In this document: in pieces, positions 9,001 through 16,318 of the stretch
Position numbering within the stretch: the stretch's first letter is position 1
Layout: each line of letters begins with the position of its first letter
NCBI RefSeq assembly: GCF_028287845.1
Contig: NZ_JAQBOW010000105.1
Span: forward strand, 1-35,554
Direction of reading: 5' to 3'
Source of the DNA: Mucilaginibacter sp.
GTDB taxonomy: Bacteria > Bacteroidota > Bacteroidia > Sphingobacteriales > Sphingobacteriaceae
DNA length: 35,554 nucleotides
Position numbers and translations under genes: made by a program
The notes under the pieces: generated by a model
The model's input: only the letters and a program-made list of their open reading frames with translations
What the model was told of the DNA's origin: nothing
Database searches by the model: none

Positions 9001-9897
9001 AAAGCTACCTGCGTCACCGTCGGTTGCTTTCATATTAAACGAAAAATTCTGTCCGGCTATTACATTATAAACTGTGCCATTTGGAGGCGTAACGGCATAA
9101 TCAAATATCGGCGGGTTTGAAGGACCAACCATTTGAATGATAAAATCGAGCATGATCTGATTGCCATTATTATCTGTAACTGTAACCATTGCATTATAAA
9201 TTTGTCCAACAGCCAATCCAATTGTATTCATAGTTATCTGACCTGATGGCGTTAGGGAAAACTTTGGAGGTTCGGTCTCTCCTGCAAGCCCACCTGAAGC
9301 CAAATTTGGCAAGCCAAAAGTTAATATAGATCCGGCATCAGGATCGGAAGCCGGAATAATAAATGTTGCAGCGCTGGCATTAACCGGCATGTTAATAATA
9401 GCCGGCATGCTCGACACTGGGCTGCTGCCGGGAGCTCCGGTAGCCAATATAATATACTCGTCCCAACTTTGATCATGGTTGTTCGTTAAGTTAGAGACTT
9501 TGCAGCAACCATTGGATTCAATACGCGTTAGCGTTGCACTTTTGTTAAGTGTAATAGTTGTCGAACCTGATGTGTTAGACCATTGGCCAGAAGGGTCAGT
9601 TACCGTTGTTGTAGAAACTGTAAATGAAGTTGAATTGCCGCCTGTAACAGAAAAAGACGTAGCACCCGGAGCGGCGCCCAAACGCCATGCTTCAGCTACG
9701 TTGATGCGGTAGGTTACAGTTGTTGCTGTTTCTGACAAACGGGTTGCGGTAACGGCCCCGTACCTAAAGTGAGATGCCTTTACTGAAAAAGAAAATAGCA
9801 TCATAAGGAGAAGCAATAGAACAGGCCAAAGCCCGCGCATTTGATTTTTCAGGCTAAAGGTTCCTTTAATCCGATGGTTTAGTAATAGTTTATTCAT
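6073..9897 (-). CDS. Large HYR/Ig-like repeat protein exported by the type IX secretion system
   Basis: About 1274 aa from the ATG at 9897, which gives a long but good signal peptide ending in SFSVKASHF; an in-frame ATG at 9963 is less likely. After the signal come a beta-rich N-terminal domain, several cadherin/Ig-like (He_PIG-type) domains in the first half, one SprB-like repeat (CNTTLASTVNKTSCPAAADG), then three near-identical 73-aa HYR repeats (VLADVTGECSATA...DNC...IHWSFDDGNGN), two more divergent HYR-like repeats, a PKD-like domain, and a C-terminal type A sorting domain (SYPNPFGKITTVSFSVPKFE). Known: such proteins are moved across the outer membrane by T9SS and shed or anchored at the surface. 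Inferred: an adhesin or surface-matrix protein; no enzyme domain is seen. It is the largest cargo of the putative tRNA-Val element. Confidence 0.85.
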   Translation of the reverse strand: MNKLLLNHRIKGTFSLKNQMRGLWPVLLLLLMMLFSFSVKASHFRYGAVTATRLSETATTVTYRINVAEAWRLGAAPGATSFSVTGGNSTSFTVSTTTVTDPSGQWSNTSGSTTITLNKSATLTRIESNGCCKVSNLTNNHDQSWDEYIILATGAPGSSPVSSMPAIINMPVNASAATFIIPASDPDAGSILTFGLPNLASGGLAGETEPPKFSLTPSGQITMNTIGLAVGQIYNAMVTVTDNNGNQIMLDFIIQMVGPSNPPIFDYAVTPPNGTVYNVIAGQNFSFNMKATDGDAGSFVKYSVSGLPSYLTTSNFSPALPAQGNPALTTFSWTPAAAQIGSTVLLNLIATDNVGVQTTTSVTIKVVAEPAPTFINPTPGELTLRQVQTGVLMEDVIKAQSSLGSNVSINFATIPAGATLSPAIPTPGTNPGMTTMSWTPTAADWGQHNFQYTAAITAFPTIFTIRNYQVIANTPPAFSSTQPDIDLTIGQLFSYTITVADPDMPYGDQVDIVAAALPSWLTLTKIGNGKALLTGTPTANDGGSFDIDLEAEDTYHHGNPSPIEQSFTLNVLVCNTTLASTVNKTSCPAAADGTIDLVVSGGKSPFVYSWSNGATTEDISGLTAGTYTVSVTDANLCNSILQVVVGASPDIIAPVVPVLADVTGECSATATAPTTTDNCAGTLTGTTADSLTYTTQGVHVIHWSFDDGNGNVSIATQNVIIKDVTAPILPVLADVTGECSATAIVPTALDNCTGLVTGVTSDALLYTTQGVHVIHWSFDDGNGNISLATQNVIIKDVTAPVVPILADVTGECSATATAPTTTDNCAGVVTGVTSDALSYSSQGTFVIHWSFTDGNGNVSYAAQKVIVKDTTAPIALAQNITIQLSATGSAVITPAQINNGSTDNCMISTYALSKSTFDCSNYGDNTVILTVTDGVGNQSTAAATVTVQDITPPTVITKNITVYLSNGTVTITPAMVDNGTTDACGIRSMVLDKTLFDCSNDGTNTVSLTVTDVHGNVAYKTATVNVVGKIPSPVIAVSRTDNTFTGMDSKTIALGYGAQSVTLSASNLNSSVGASTYNWIAAPGLSSTTTANAVFTPTQAGSFTFTVIVTSEYGCQASAVVTINVVDVRCGNNKVSICHPTGSASNPYTQLCVSVNAVSAQMAIGGTLGNCTVPVNQATAQLAAVELPIVLTSYPNPFGKITTVSFSVPKFEQSVTLEIYNYFGLKVATLYKGSAQANVNNSYVFDGSKLLPGTYFARLVTSGSAPTFRMVMGQ
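7270..7926 (-). repeat. Three tandem 219-bp repeats encoding HYR domains
   Basis: Three in-frame units of exactly 73 codons, visible from TGTTACATCC and its variants at 7471, 7690 and 7909. The near identity at DNA level suggests recent internal duplication or conversion, so copy number may vary between strains. Confidence 0.85.
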
Positions 9898-10250
9898 TTT
9901 TTTTAATTTAAATTGTGTTGTTCGGATCATTAAAATGCCGTATCCGTATGTACTTATATTCAATCAGTAATCCATACAGTGAATTCAGCTCATAAAAATT
10001 CAGTAAAAGTTTCATTTATTTTTACTTAATCGATGAGGGGCAGCTTATCGTAGACATATCCCGCAATAATTGTCGATGACTGGACTATTCGGTTTTTGTA
10101 GCTGGTTAGGGCGAAAAATAAAATTTCGTTCAGATAGAACAAGACCCGAGATTTAATAACTTACTTTAATCGAAAAACGCAATTAGTTTAATAAAAGATA
10201 ACAAATTGTTATGGGCGTTTTTTATATCTTTACTTTCCTAATCATCAATT
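9898..10250. other. Divergent intergenic region, no gene seen
   Basis: AT-rich, 353 bp, between the divergent HYR gene and LytTR regulator gene, so it should contain both promoters. A TATCTTTA box at 10225-10232, 19 bp before the regulator ATG, is a weak -7 candidate. No clear TAnnTTTG box for the HYR gene was found. Confidence 0.5.
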
Positions 10251-11015
10251 ATGCGATATCAATGTCTCGTTGCAGACGACAACCTGATTGACCGGGATCT
10301 TATCGCCAAATACATAAGCAAAATAGAAAGGCTACAGCTTTTTGCTATTTGCGATGACGGGTATGACGCAGCTAAGGTTTTGGCCGTTAAACAGATAGAT
10401 ATTTTATTTTCGGATATCGATATGCCGAACCTTTCTGGATTGGGCCTGGTTAAGGGTTTAAAACATCCTCCAGTGGTGGTTTTCATCACATCTCATGCTG
10501 AATATGCGGTTGAAGGGTTCAATCTTGACGTTATAGATTTTGTTGTTAAACCTTTAACATTCGAGCGGTTTTACAAGGCGGTAAATAAAGCTATTGAATA
10601 TTTGGAATTGAAGAAAGCGTTCAATGATAACATTCATAGCGGCGAAGATCTATTCCAGGTTGAAAAAAACCAACAGGTAAAATACTTTTTCATCAGAGAA
10701 AACAGCGTTTTAACAAAAATAAGTTATGATGATGTCTTTTACATTGAAAGTTTAGGGGATTATTCAACTGTATTTACCGCGACCAGCAAGCATGTTACGC
10801 TCGTAAATCTGAAAAAAATGGAAAAACATTTACCTGGCAGCATTTTCAGACGGATACACAGGCAATACATTGTTAACCTAAATCATTTAATAACGATTGG
10901 GGCAAACGAGGTTGTATTGTCAAATCGCCACGTTGTTCCGATAAGTGCAACAGCAAGGCAAGAAGTGTTTGATTTGATGGTTGGTCACACTATGTTGACC
11001 CGCTGTGCCGATTGA
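10251..11015 (+). CDS. LytTR-family response regulator
   Basis: 254 aa. Receiver domain at residues 1-120 with acidic pocket Asp9-Asp10, phosphoacceptor Asp55 (FSDIDMPNLSG) and conserved Lys100 (FVVKP). The C-terminal LytTR DNA-binding domain occupies about 145-250, with YIESLGDYSTV, L-KMEKHLP, F-RIHRQYIVNL and the N-VVLSNRHVVPIS strand typical of the fold. It is expected to be a cytoplasmic transcription regulator switched by phosphorylation. The gene converges on the sensor kinase at 11021-13117; the two stop codons are 5 bp apart. That placement suggests, but does not prove, a cognate pair. The nearest other candidate target is the divergent HYR gene upstream. Confidence 0.93.
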   Translation: MRYQCLVADDNLIDRDLIAKYISKIERLQLFAICDDGYDAAKVLAVKQIDILFSDIDMPNLSGLGLVKGLKHPPVVVFITSHAEYAVEGFNLDVIDFVVKPLTFERFYKAVNKAIEYLELKKAFNDNIHSGEDLFQVEKNQQVKYFFIRENSVLTKISYDDVFYIESLGDYSTVFTATSKHVTLVNLKKMEKHLPGSIFRRIHRQYIVNLNHLITIGANEVVLSNRHVVPISATARQEVFDLMVGHTMLTRCAD

Positions 11016-11020
11016 GCCTC

Positions 11021-13117
11021 TTAAGGTGTGTTAGGAAGATTTAATAAAAATAAGCTTCCATGGTCGATTTTGCTTTGAACTTGTAGTTTTCCATTCATTA
11101 AGGCAGTGAATTTTTTGCATAACATCAATCCAAGCCCTGTTCCCTTCTCTTTATTAGTGCCCGGTGTACTATCCGAAAACCGAACGTAATTTTCCGCATT
11201 AAACTCATTTACATTCTTTTCAGGCATACCTATACCATCATCGCGGACGGATATCGTAACATTTGCCCCGTTATTTTCCGCATTTATTATCACCAGGCCC
11301 TTTTCATTTGTAAATTTTATTGCATTACTAACCAGGTTTCTAATCACCAGTTGCAGCATATTGGTGTCGGCCATAATCAAAGTTCCTACCGGAATAGCAT
11401 TCTGGATAGCTATACCCTTTGGCATCGCCTGCTCTGTTAAAATGGCAACAACTTCGTTAACCGTAATAGATACATCGAATAGCTGAAAATCTGGCCTGAA
11501 CCCCTGCATCTGACTCAATGACCAGTTCAATAAATTTTCCATTAATACAGATGTATGACCGAGCGATTTTTTAAGCTCACACGCATAAAGCTGCATACTA
11601 TGTGTGGTTACATCGCCAAACTCCAATAGTTGAGTAAATGCGATGAGTGTATTAATTGGTGCGCGCATATCATGACTAACTGCACTGAATAACAAATCTT
11701 TAACATGGCCCGTAATTTCCAAATCGGTCTTTTGCGATGAGATGATACCATTCAGTTTTTTACCTTTTTTATAATTGTAAAACAATATAATTGTTACCAA
11801 AACAATAAAACATAAAATCATGGTAAGTAAACCTTTAAGGGTCTCGCCCGAACTGATAATCTTTTGCTGAAATGCTATTTTTTTGCTATTAATTTGACTG
11901 TTAATTTGAAATCGCAATTCTTTTTTCTCGTTTAACGCGGCTTGCTGTATATTTTCATTTTGAAGTTGAGACTGCTTATGCAATAAAGCCATCCTCTTGA
12001 TTTCATTTTCTTTGATATTTAGTTCTAACTGAAGTTGTTTTGCTGTTATTTCTTGTCGCTGTTGGGATGCCAAAAGTGCTTGCTGGGCTAACTTATCATC
12101 TTTTAAAGCTGATTGGTATTTAATTTCCATTTCGCTTGCAGCATCTATCCTTTCTTTCGCGTATATGCGCTCATAAATCGTCTCAAGCGAGTCGGCATAC
12201 ATTAAAGCAGTTTTATAGTCGCCGATTTTACCATTTATCTTTTTCAGTAATCTTATTAGCCCGGGTTGCAAAACAATATCTCTGTTTGTTTTGGCAGTTT
12301 CCATTGCCTGAATAATATACATTTGGGCTGTTTTATAATCACGGCTATTGTAGGCCACTTCACTTATATTTTGTAAAATAGCCTGTTTGAAATAGTTGTT
12401 ATTTAATGAATCAGATAAAGTTTTAGCCTGCAATAAGGTTATTAAAGCTTCTGGAAAAAAATTTAGTTTTTGCTGGCTTATGGCAATATTGTTCAGATCA
12501 TTAACTTGGCTAAGCTTCGTTCCATATTTTTTATTGTATTGCAACGCCGTGCGATAGTATGCTATGGCCTGGTCGAATTTCCGCTGTGTATAGCTTAAAA
12601 CACCATAATGGTCGTAAATTTCACCTAACCTATCATTTGCCCGATAACCGTTACTAAGCGCTAACGCCGACGAGAGCGAAGATTCAGCTCGTTTGTAGTC
12701 GTTAAGTTGTATTTGTATCCAGGAAATGTCTTCGTAAATTTTTATAAGCAGATCCAGCTTTCCATATTTCTCTATCAAAGGTACCGCTGTAGAATATTGA
12801 AAATATGCTTGATCAAGTTGCCCAAGGGATAAATAAGCAAAACCAGAGGAAATATATAATTTTCCAACCATCAAACTATCACCATTTTTTCGGGCAGTAT
12901 GAAACAAATATTTACTTATCTGATTTGCAGTTGCTGACTTTTCAGCAATAGATTTACCGAGGTACACAATCAGCCGCTCTGTTCGTAGTGAATCTGCCTG
13001 TATCTTTTGTATCGCAATGTAACCGGCATCATTTATTAAATCTGATTGTGCAAAAATGGTATTTGAGCAAATGATAAAAAGAAAGATAGAAATAAGACGA
13101 ACAAATAAAATATTCAT
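11021..13117 (-). CDS. TPR-containing membrane sensor histidine kinase
   Basis: 698 aa from the ATG at 13117, chosen because it gives a signal peptide (MNILFVRLISIFLFIICSNT...FAQ) while the upstream in-frame extension is not protein-like. Periplasmic tetratricopeptide repeats fill about residues 60-330 (e.g. DRLGEIYDHYGVLSYTQRKF). A long coiled coil rich in Q, K and E follows, then one membrane segment (GLLTMILCFIVLVTIILFY). The kinase core has a HisKA motif SHDMRAP with His482, N-box NLVSNAIKF, G1 DDGIGMP and G2 GTGLGL. All catalytic motifs look intact. This architecture is common in Bacteroidota kinases that work with LytTR regulators, and one is encoded tail to tail. The stimulus is unknown. 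Confidence 0.9.
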   Translation of the reverse strand: MNILFVRLISIFLFIICSNTIFAQSDLINDAGYIAIQKIQADSLRTERLIVYLGKSIAEKSATANQISKYLFHTARKNGDSLMVGKLYISSGFAYLSLGQLDQAYFQYSTAVPLIEKYGKLDLLIKIYEDISWIQIQLNDYKRAESSLSSALALSNGYRANDRLGEIYDHYGVLSYTQRKFDQAIAYYRTALQYNKKYGTKLSQVNDLNNIAISQQKLNFFPEALITLLQAKTLSDSLNNNYFKQAILQNISEVAYNSRDYKTAQMYIIQAMETAKTNRDIVLQPGLIRLLKKINGKIGDYKTALMYADSLETIYERIYAKERIDAASEMEIKYQSALKDDKLAQQALLASQQRQEITAKQLQLELNIKENEIKRMALLHKQSQLQNENIQQAALNEKKELRFQINSQINSKKIAFQQKIISSGETLKGLLTMILCFIVLVTIILFYNYKKGKKLNGIISSQKTDLEITGHVKDLLFSAVSHDMRAPINTLIAFTQLLEFGDVTTHSMQLYACELKKSLGHTSVLMENLLNWSLSQMQGFRPDFQLFDVSITVNEVVAILTEQAMPKGIAIQNAIPVGTLIMADTNMLQLVIRNLVSNAIKFTNEKGLVIINAENNGANVTISVRDDGIGMPEKNVNEFNAENYVRFSDSTPGTNKEKGTGLGLMLCKKFTALMNGKLQVQSKIDHGSLFLLNLPNTP

Positions 13118-13413
13118 ACAGTAAGAGGTAGGCGACAGTGTAAATTTAGGGTGTACTAATATCGCATTTTTTGCGGAAAATTTGCTACGGAGATACAATA
13201 TCTTGTACCAGATGATTTTTCCGAAATTGAGCGGGTGCAAAATTATACAGATACAATCAGCAAAAGCTCTGTTATGCATCAAATACGTATAAAACAGGTT
13301 TTATGCAATTTATTTTGCTAAACCATGCAGTAAGTACACTTCTTTGTAAAACAAGTTTGTAACCTCCTATATAGAACCAAGTATTACTAAGAAATTGGAA
13401 GTTGATCAGTATT

Positions 13414-13469
13414 CAATTCAAGATTTATACTACCTGTATAAACAATGATTTTTGATATTTCTTGAATTG
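13414..13469. repeat. 56-bp hairpin repeat, copy 1
   Basis: Begins with CAATTCAAGA and ends with its reverse complement TCTTGAATTG; the interior contains TTATACTACCTGTATAAA. A second unit of the same length lies at 13563-13618. No gene is seen in 13118-13960, so these two units and the GTTCGTAC motifs are the main structure of this 840-bp stretch. Confidence 0.7.
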
Positions 13470-13562
13470 ATATGGTTGAGGTAACTTATTGAGTTTACAT
13501 TACATTATCATGGACAGTTATTTACTGAGGGCATATACCCCATATTATGAAGTGTCCAAAAT

Positions 13563-13618
13563 CAATTCAGGAATTATACTACCTCTATAAAGTAAGAAAT
13601 TTCATATTTCTTGAATTG
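13563..13618. repeat. 56-bp hairpin repeat, copy 2
   Basis: Begins with CAATTCAGGA and ends with TCTTGAATTG; interior TTATACTACCTCTATAAA. Same orientation and length as copy 1, start to start 149 bp. GTCC just outside the left arm and GGAC just outside the right arm lengthen the symmetry in this copy. Confidence 0.7.
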
Positions 13619-13883
13619 GACATTGAGGAGAAAGAATACATAATTAACAGCTAAGTTAGGGCTGGTGCTTCTGAAGCGTGCAAAAGCTTACCGAGCATAA
13701 ACCCGCAAGGCCAACGCACAATCTATTTATATCTTTTCCTTTTGCACTTGATCGCACCAAACCTAAGTAGGCTTAATAATTATTTATTCACTTAAACAAA
13801 CCAAATTATGGAAAACACATCTTAAACAGGCTCACAGAATGGCAAACTAACAGTTATAATTAATTTATTAATCAGGTTGCTAT

Positions 13884-13902
13884 GTTCGTACCGCGTTCGT
13901 AC
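13884..13902. repeat. Pair of GTTCGTAC motifs, right end of element
   Basis: GTTCGTAC at 13884-13891 and 13895-13902, the octamer that is clustered at 5441-5494, about 60 bp inside the right direct repeat. Confidence 0.65.
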
Positions 13903-13960
13903 ATATAGATAAGAAAGTATAAAAAAGTCGTTTGAGAGAAAATTTGAGGGTATTTCAAGA

Positions 13961-14003
13961 TGCTTGTAAGGCAGATGCTCTGAACCAGCTGAGCTAAACT
14001 CCC
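13961..14003 (-). pseudogene. Orphan 5' part of tRNA-Val (nt 1-43)
   Basis: Identical to the first 43 nt of tRNA-Val: acceptor 5' strand, D arm and most of the anticodon arm. The 3' strand of the acceptor stem and the T arm are missing, so no cloverleaf can form. A copy of the tRNA promoter is intact upstream (14019-14049), so the fragment could still be transcribed. Confidence 0.9.
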
Positions 14004-14018
14004 GTTGTTTTGGGATTG

Positions 14019-14049
14019 CAAATATAGAATGATTGAGCAACCCTTCAAA
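14019..14049 (-). promoter_or_regulatory. Duplicated tRNA-Val promoter
   Basis: Same -33 TTTG and -7 TATATTTG boxes with a 19-bp spacer as at 5290-5320; only one spacer base differs. It points away from the metal-resistance operon into the orphan tRNA fragment. Confidence 0.7.
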
Positions 14050-14164
14050 ATAAAAATGAAATAAGGTTGGTAGTGATTGATTATCAGTGCCTAACAATGG
14101 CTTTAAAGCTTATTTTTTACTGTTTATGGTCAGTAATTAAATGTACACTATAGGTATTAAGGCT

Positions 14165-14194
14165 TTTGTTATAGGTTATAACCGCCTATATTTG
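14165..14194 (+). promoter_or_regulatory. Promoter of the metal-resistance operon with palindrome in the spacer
   Basis: -33 TTTG (14165-14168) and -7 TATATTTG (14187-14194), 18 bp apart, directly before the regulator ATG at 14206. The spacer contains the perfect palindrome GGTTATAACC (14174-14183), nested within TATAGG...CCTATA, a probable operator for the OmpR-type regulator encoded next. The 5' leader would be only a few nucleotides. Confidence 0.7.
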
Positions 14195-14205
14195 TTTAAT
14201 TACGT

Positions 14206-14886
14206 ATGGCACAAATTTTTTTAGTTGAAGATGAAGAACGGGTAGTTGCTTTTTTAAAAAAAGCGCTCGAAGAAAATGGTCATTTAGTAGATATTATTAC
14301 TGATGGTGCCGAAGCGATAAAGAAGTTCCCCCATAAACCATATGACCTGGTTATACTGGATATAATGTTACCTTATTTAAACGGGATTGAAGTTTGCCGA
14401 CATATTCGCCAAAAAGATAAAAAAATACCTATACTTATACTAACTGCACTAAATAGTGTAGATGATAAGGTAAATGGATTAAATATTGGGGCCGATGATT
14501 ATTTAGTGAAACCATTCCATCTAAAAGAACTGCAGGCACGGATAGACGCATTACTAAGGCGTAATTCATCAGATTTGGCACAAGTTCTTGTATTGGGTGA
14601 TATTACGCTCAATACTTCCAATAATACTGTAGAACGGGAGGGCCGGAAAATAACTTTAACAAATAAAGAATATGCCCTACTGGAATTATTGATGAATAAC
14701 AGCAACAAAATTTTATCCAGGCAAACTATTGCCGAAAAAGTATGGGGAATTGACTTTGATACAGGTACTAACGTGGTAGATGTTTACATTAACTATTTGC
14801 GTAATAAAATAGAAAAAGGATTTACCGAAAAATATATCCACACAGTAATAGGCAAAGGGTATATATTTAAAGCAGAACAGATTTAA
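14206..14886 (+). CDS. OmpR/PhoB-family response regulator of the metal efflux operon
   Basis: 226 aa. Receiver domain with acidic pocket Glu8-Asp9, phosphoacceptor Asp52 (LVILDIMLPYLNG), Thr80 and Lys102 (DDYLVKPF). The C-terminal winged helix-turn-helix covers about 128-224, with LTNKEYALLELLMNN and the recognition-helix region TNVVDVYINYLRNKIEKG ending in VIGKGYIF. It resembles CusR/CopR-type regulators. It is the first gene of a run of five: the kinase gene starts 1 nt after its stop, and outer-membrane, adaptor and pump genes follow. Such regulators activate their own operon when the sensor detects metal in the periplasm. The palindrome in its own promoter is a candidate binding site. 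Confidence 0.93.
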   Translation: MAQIFLVEDEERVVAFLKKALEENGHLVDIITDGAEAIKKFPHKPYDLVILDIMLPYLNGIEVCRHIRQKDKKIPILILTALNSVDDKVNGLNIGADDYLVKPFHLKELQARIDALLRRNSSDLAQVLVLGDITLNTSNNTVEREGRKITLTNKEYALLELLMNNSNKILSRQTIAEKVWGIDFDTGTNVVDVYINYLRNKIEKGFTEKYIHTVIGKGYIFKAEQI

Positions 14887-14887
14887 G

Positions 14888-16252
14888 GTGAAAATAAAGA
14901 ACAGGCTTTCACTTTATTTTACTTTCATAGGCTCGGGCGTATTGCTTGTGGTCATGATAACGCTTTATCTTTCTGTTTATGCTATTGTGCATAGTCACTT
15001 TTATACACAGTTAAAAGATCGTGCCAATATAGCGGCCCAGCTTTATCTCGAAGCGGATGAGATTACCCCCGATTCTTTAAGCAAGATTCGAAACAGGTTT
15101 CTTAAAAATTTACCGGGTGAAGTAATAAGATTATATGACAGCCGCAATAGCGCGGCATTTATAAGTGACAAACAGCAGTATTGGGATAACAAAATAATAG
15201 ATGCTGTAAGAAAACACAAGTATTTGCAGTATAGTAATAAAAATTACCAGGTAGTTGGAATTTATTATAAAGATAACCAGGGTAATTTTGTTATCCTCGT
15301 TTCTGCAGAAGATACATTAGGAAAGCATGAATTGAGTTCGATACTCCAAACAATGATCATTCTTTTTTTAATCGTAGCTGTAATTTTATTTTTAATAAGC
15401 CAATGGCTGGCAAAAAACACACTTTCACCAATAAAAAATGTGGTGAACCAAATGCAACTGATAAAATCTACCAACCTTCATCTGCGGGTAAATGAAGGTC
15501 ATGGTAACGATGAAATAAGCGAACTCGCACATAACTTTAACCGGTTGCTGGAACATCTTGAAAATGCTTTTGAGATGCAAAAAACCTATGTGACTAATGC
15601 GTCACACGAATTGCGTACCCCAATAACCAGTATTATTGGCGAAGTAGAGCTGGCTTTGAGTAAAGAAAGAAGTGCGATAGAAAATAAAAAGACCCTGCAA
15701 CTGGTGCTGGAAGAATCTGAAAGATTAAGAGATACAATAACCGGCTTAATGGAACTGGCACAGGTAGATATGGATTATACCATTGCCCAACAAAGCCCTG
15801 TAAGGATAGATGAGTTATTGTGGGAGATACAGGAGTACTGGGCCAATAAAGCCGGGGCAGGGATATTGAAAATAAATATTGAGCACATGCCCGAGGATGA
15901 ATCGATGCTAACCATTCCGGCTAATTATCAATTGCTTTTTATCGCTCTAAATAACCTTATTGGAAATGCTTTTAAGTTTTCAGACAGAAAAACGGTTCTC
16001 TGTAATTTTTATGCGGATAAATTGCTCATACGTATACAAATTATTGATTCGGGCATTGGCATCCCTCATGATGATATGGAGTTGGTTTTTAAATCATTCT
16101 ACAGAGGTAATAACTCCCGCAGTTTTGCGGGTAATGGTATAGGGTTGTATGTTACCCAAAAAATTATTCAATTATTTAACGGTACGCTTACTATTGAATC
16201 TGTAGAAAATAAGGGCACCAGCATAACCGTAAACTTTAACAGATCAAATTAA
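14888..16252 (+). CDS. Sensor histidine kinase of the metal efflux operon (CusS-like)
   Basis: 454 aa, start codon GTG one nucleotide after the regulator stop, implying translational coupling. Membrane segments at about 12-34 and 154-174 enclose a periplasmic sensor domain of about 120 residues. HAMP region about 175-228, HisKA with ASHELRTP (His240), N-box NNLIGNAFKF, G1 DSGIGIP, F-box-like FKSFYRGNN and G2 GNGIGLYV are all present. It is expected to phosphorylate the adjacent OmpR-type regulator. The short periplasmic domain has few His or Cys residues, so the metal-sensing residues cannot be named. Confidence 0.93.
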   Translation: MKIKNRLSLYFTFIGSGVLLVVMITLYLSVYAIVHSHFYTQLKDRANIAAQLYLEADEITPDSLSKIRNRFLKNLPGEVIRLYDSRNSAAFISDKQQYWDNKIIDAVRKHKYLQYSNKNYQVVGIYYKDNQGNFVILVSAEDTLGKHELSSILQTMIILFLIVAVILFLISQWLAKNTLSPIKNVVNQMQLIKSTNLHLRVNEGHGNDEISELAHNFNRLLEHLENAFEMQKTYVTNASHELRTPITSIIGEVELALSKERSAIENKKTLQLVLEESERLRDTITGLMELAQVDMDYTIAQQSPVRIDELLWEIQEYWANKAGAGILKINIEHMPEDESMLTIPANYQLLFIALNNLIGNAFKFSDRKTVLCNFYADKLLIRIQIIDSGIGIPHDDMELVFKSFYRGNNSRSFAGNGIGLYVTQKIIQLFNGTLTIESVENKGTSITVNFNRSN

Positions 16253-16293
16253 AATTCTAATACCATTCTAATTTTAGTGCTTTAAGCATAGTT

Positions 16294-16301
16294 TAATTTT
16301 G
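16294..16301 (+). promoter_or_regulatory. Possible second promoter before the efflux genes (-7 box)
   Basis: TAATTTTG fits TAnnTTTG and lies 18 bp before the TolC-like gene in the 66-bp gap after the kinase gene. A -33 box is only weakly matched (TTTT about 18 bp upstream), so an internal start is possible but unproven. Confidence 0.45.
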
Positions 16302-16318
16302 GCCCTTTAAAATTAACT

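Larger units (their letters stand above)
5232..13960. mobile_element. Putative degraded integrative element inserted in tRNA-Val
   Basis: Segment of 8729 bp between direct repeats 5232-5367 and 13961-14096 (136 bp, 4 mismatches, no gaps). The left edge of the repeat is in the anticodon stem of tRNA-Val, a classic tyrosine-recombinase crossover site. Immediately inside the left repeat are GTTCGTAC-type repeats and a broken integrase gene reading inward; inside the right repeat are two more GTTCGTAC motifs. The cargo is the HYR-domain T9SS protein, a LytTR regulator and a TPR sensor kinase. Without a catalytic integrase domain the element should now be immobile unless helped in trans. The exact crossover within the repeat cannot be placed. 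An alternative is an old tandem tRNA duplication with later insertion between the copies. Confidence 0.7.
13961..14096. repeat. Direct repeat copy B (att-like)
   Basis: 136 bp matching 5232-5367 with substitutions T/C, A/G, G/A and G/T. It marks the right boundary of the putative element; beyond it lies the metal-resistance operon. Confidence 0.9.

Noticed and set aside
6236..9712. Several plus-strand open frames of 62-133 aa inside the HYR gene
   Set aside because: They are antisense shadows of a long repeat-rich reading frame with T9SS and HYR motifs on the minus strand.
13238..13245. TAATTTTG on the minus strand as -7 box of the TPR kinase gene
   Set aside because: The nearest TTTG is only 15 bp upstream and the box is 120 bp from the start codon, so support is too weak to list.
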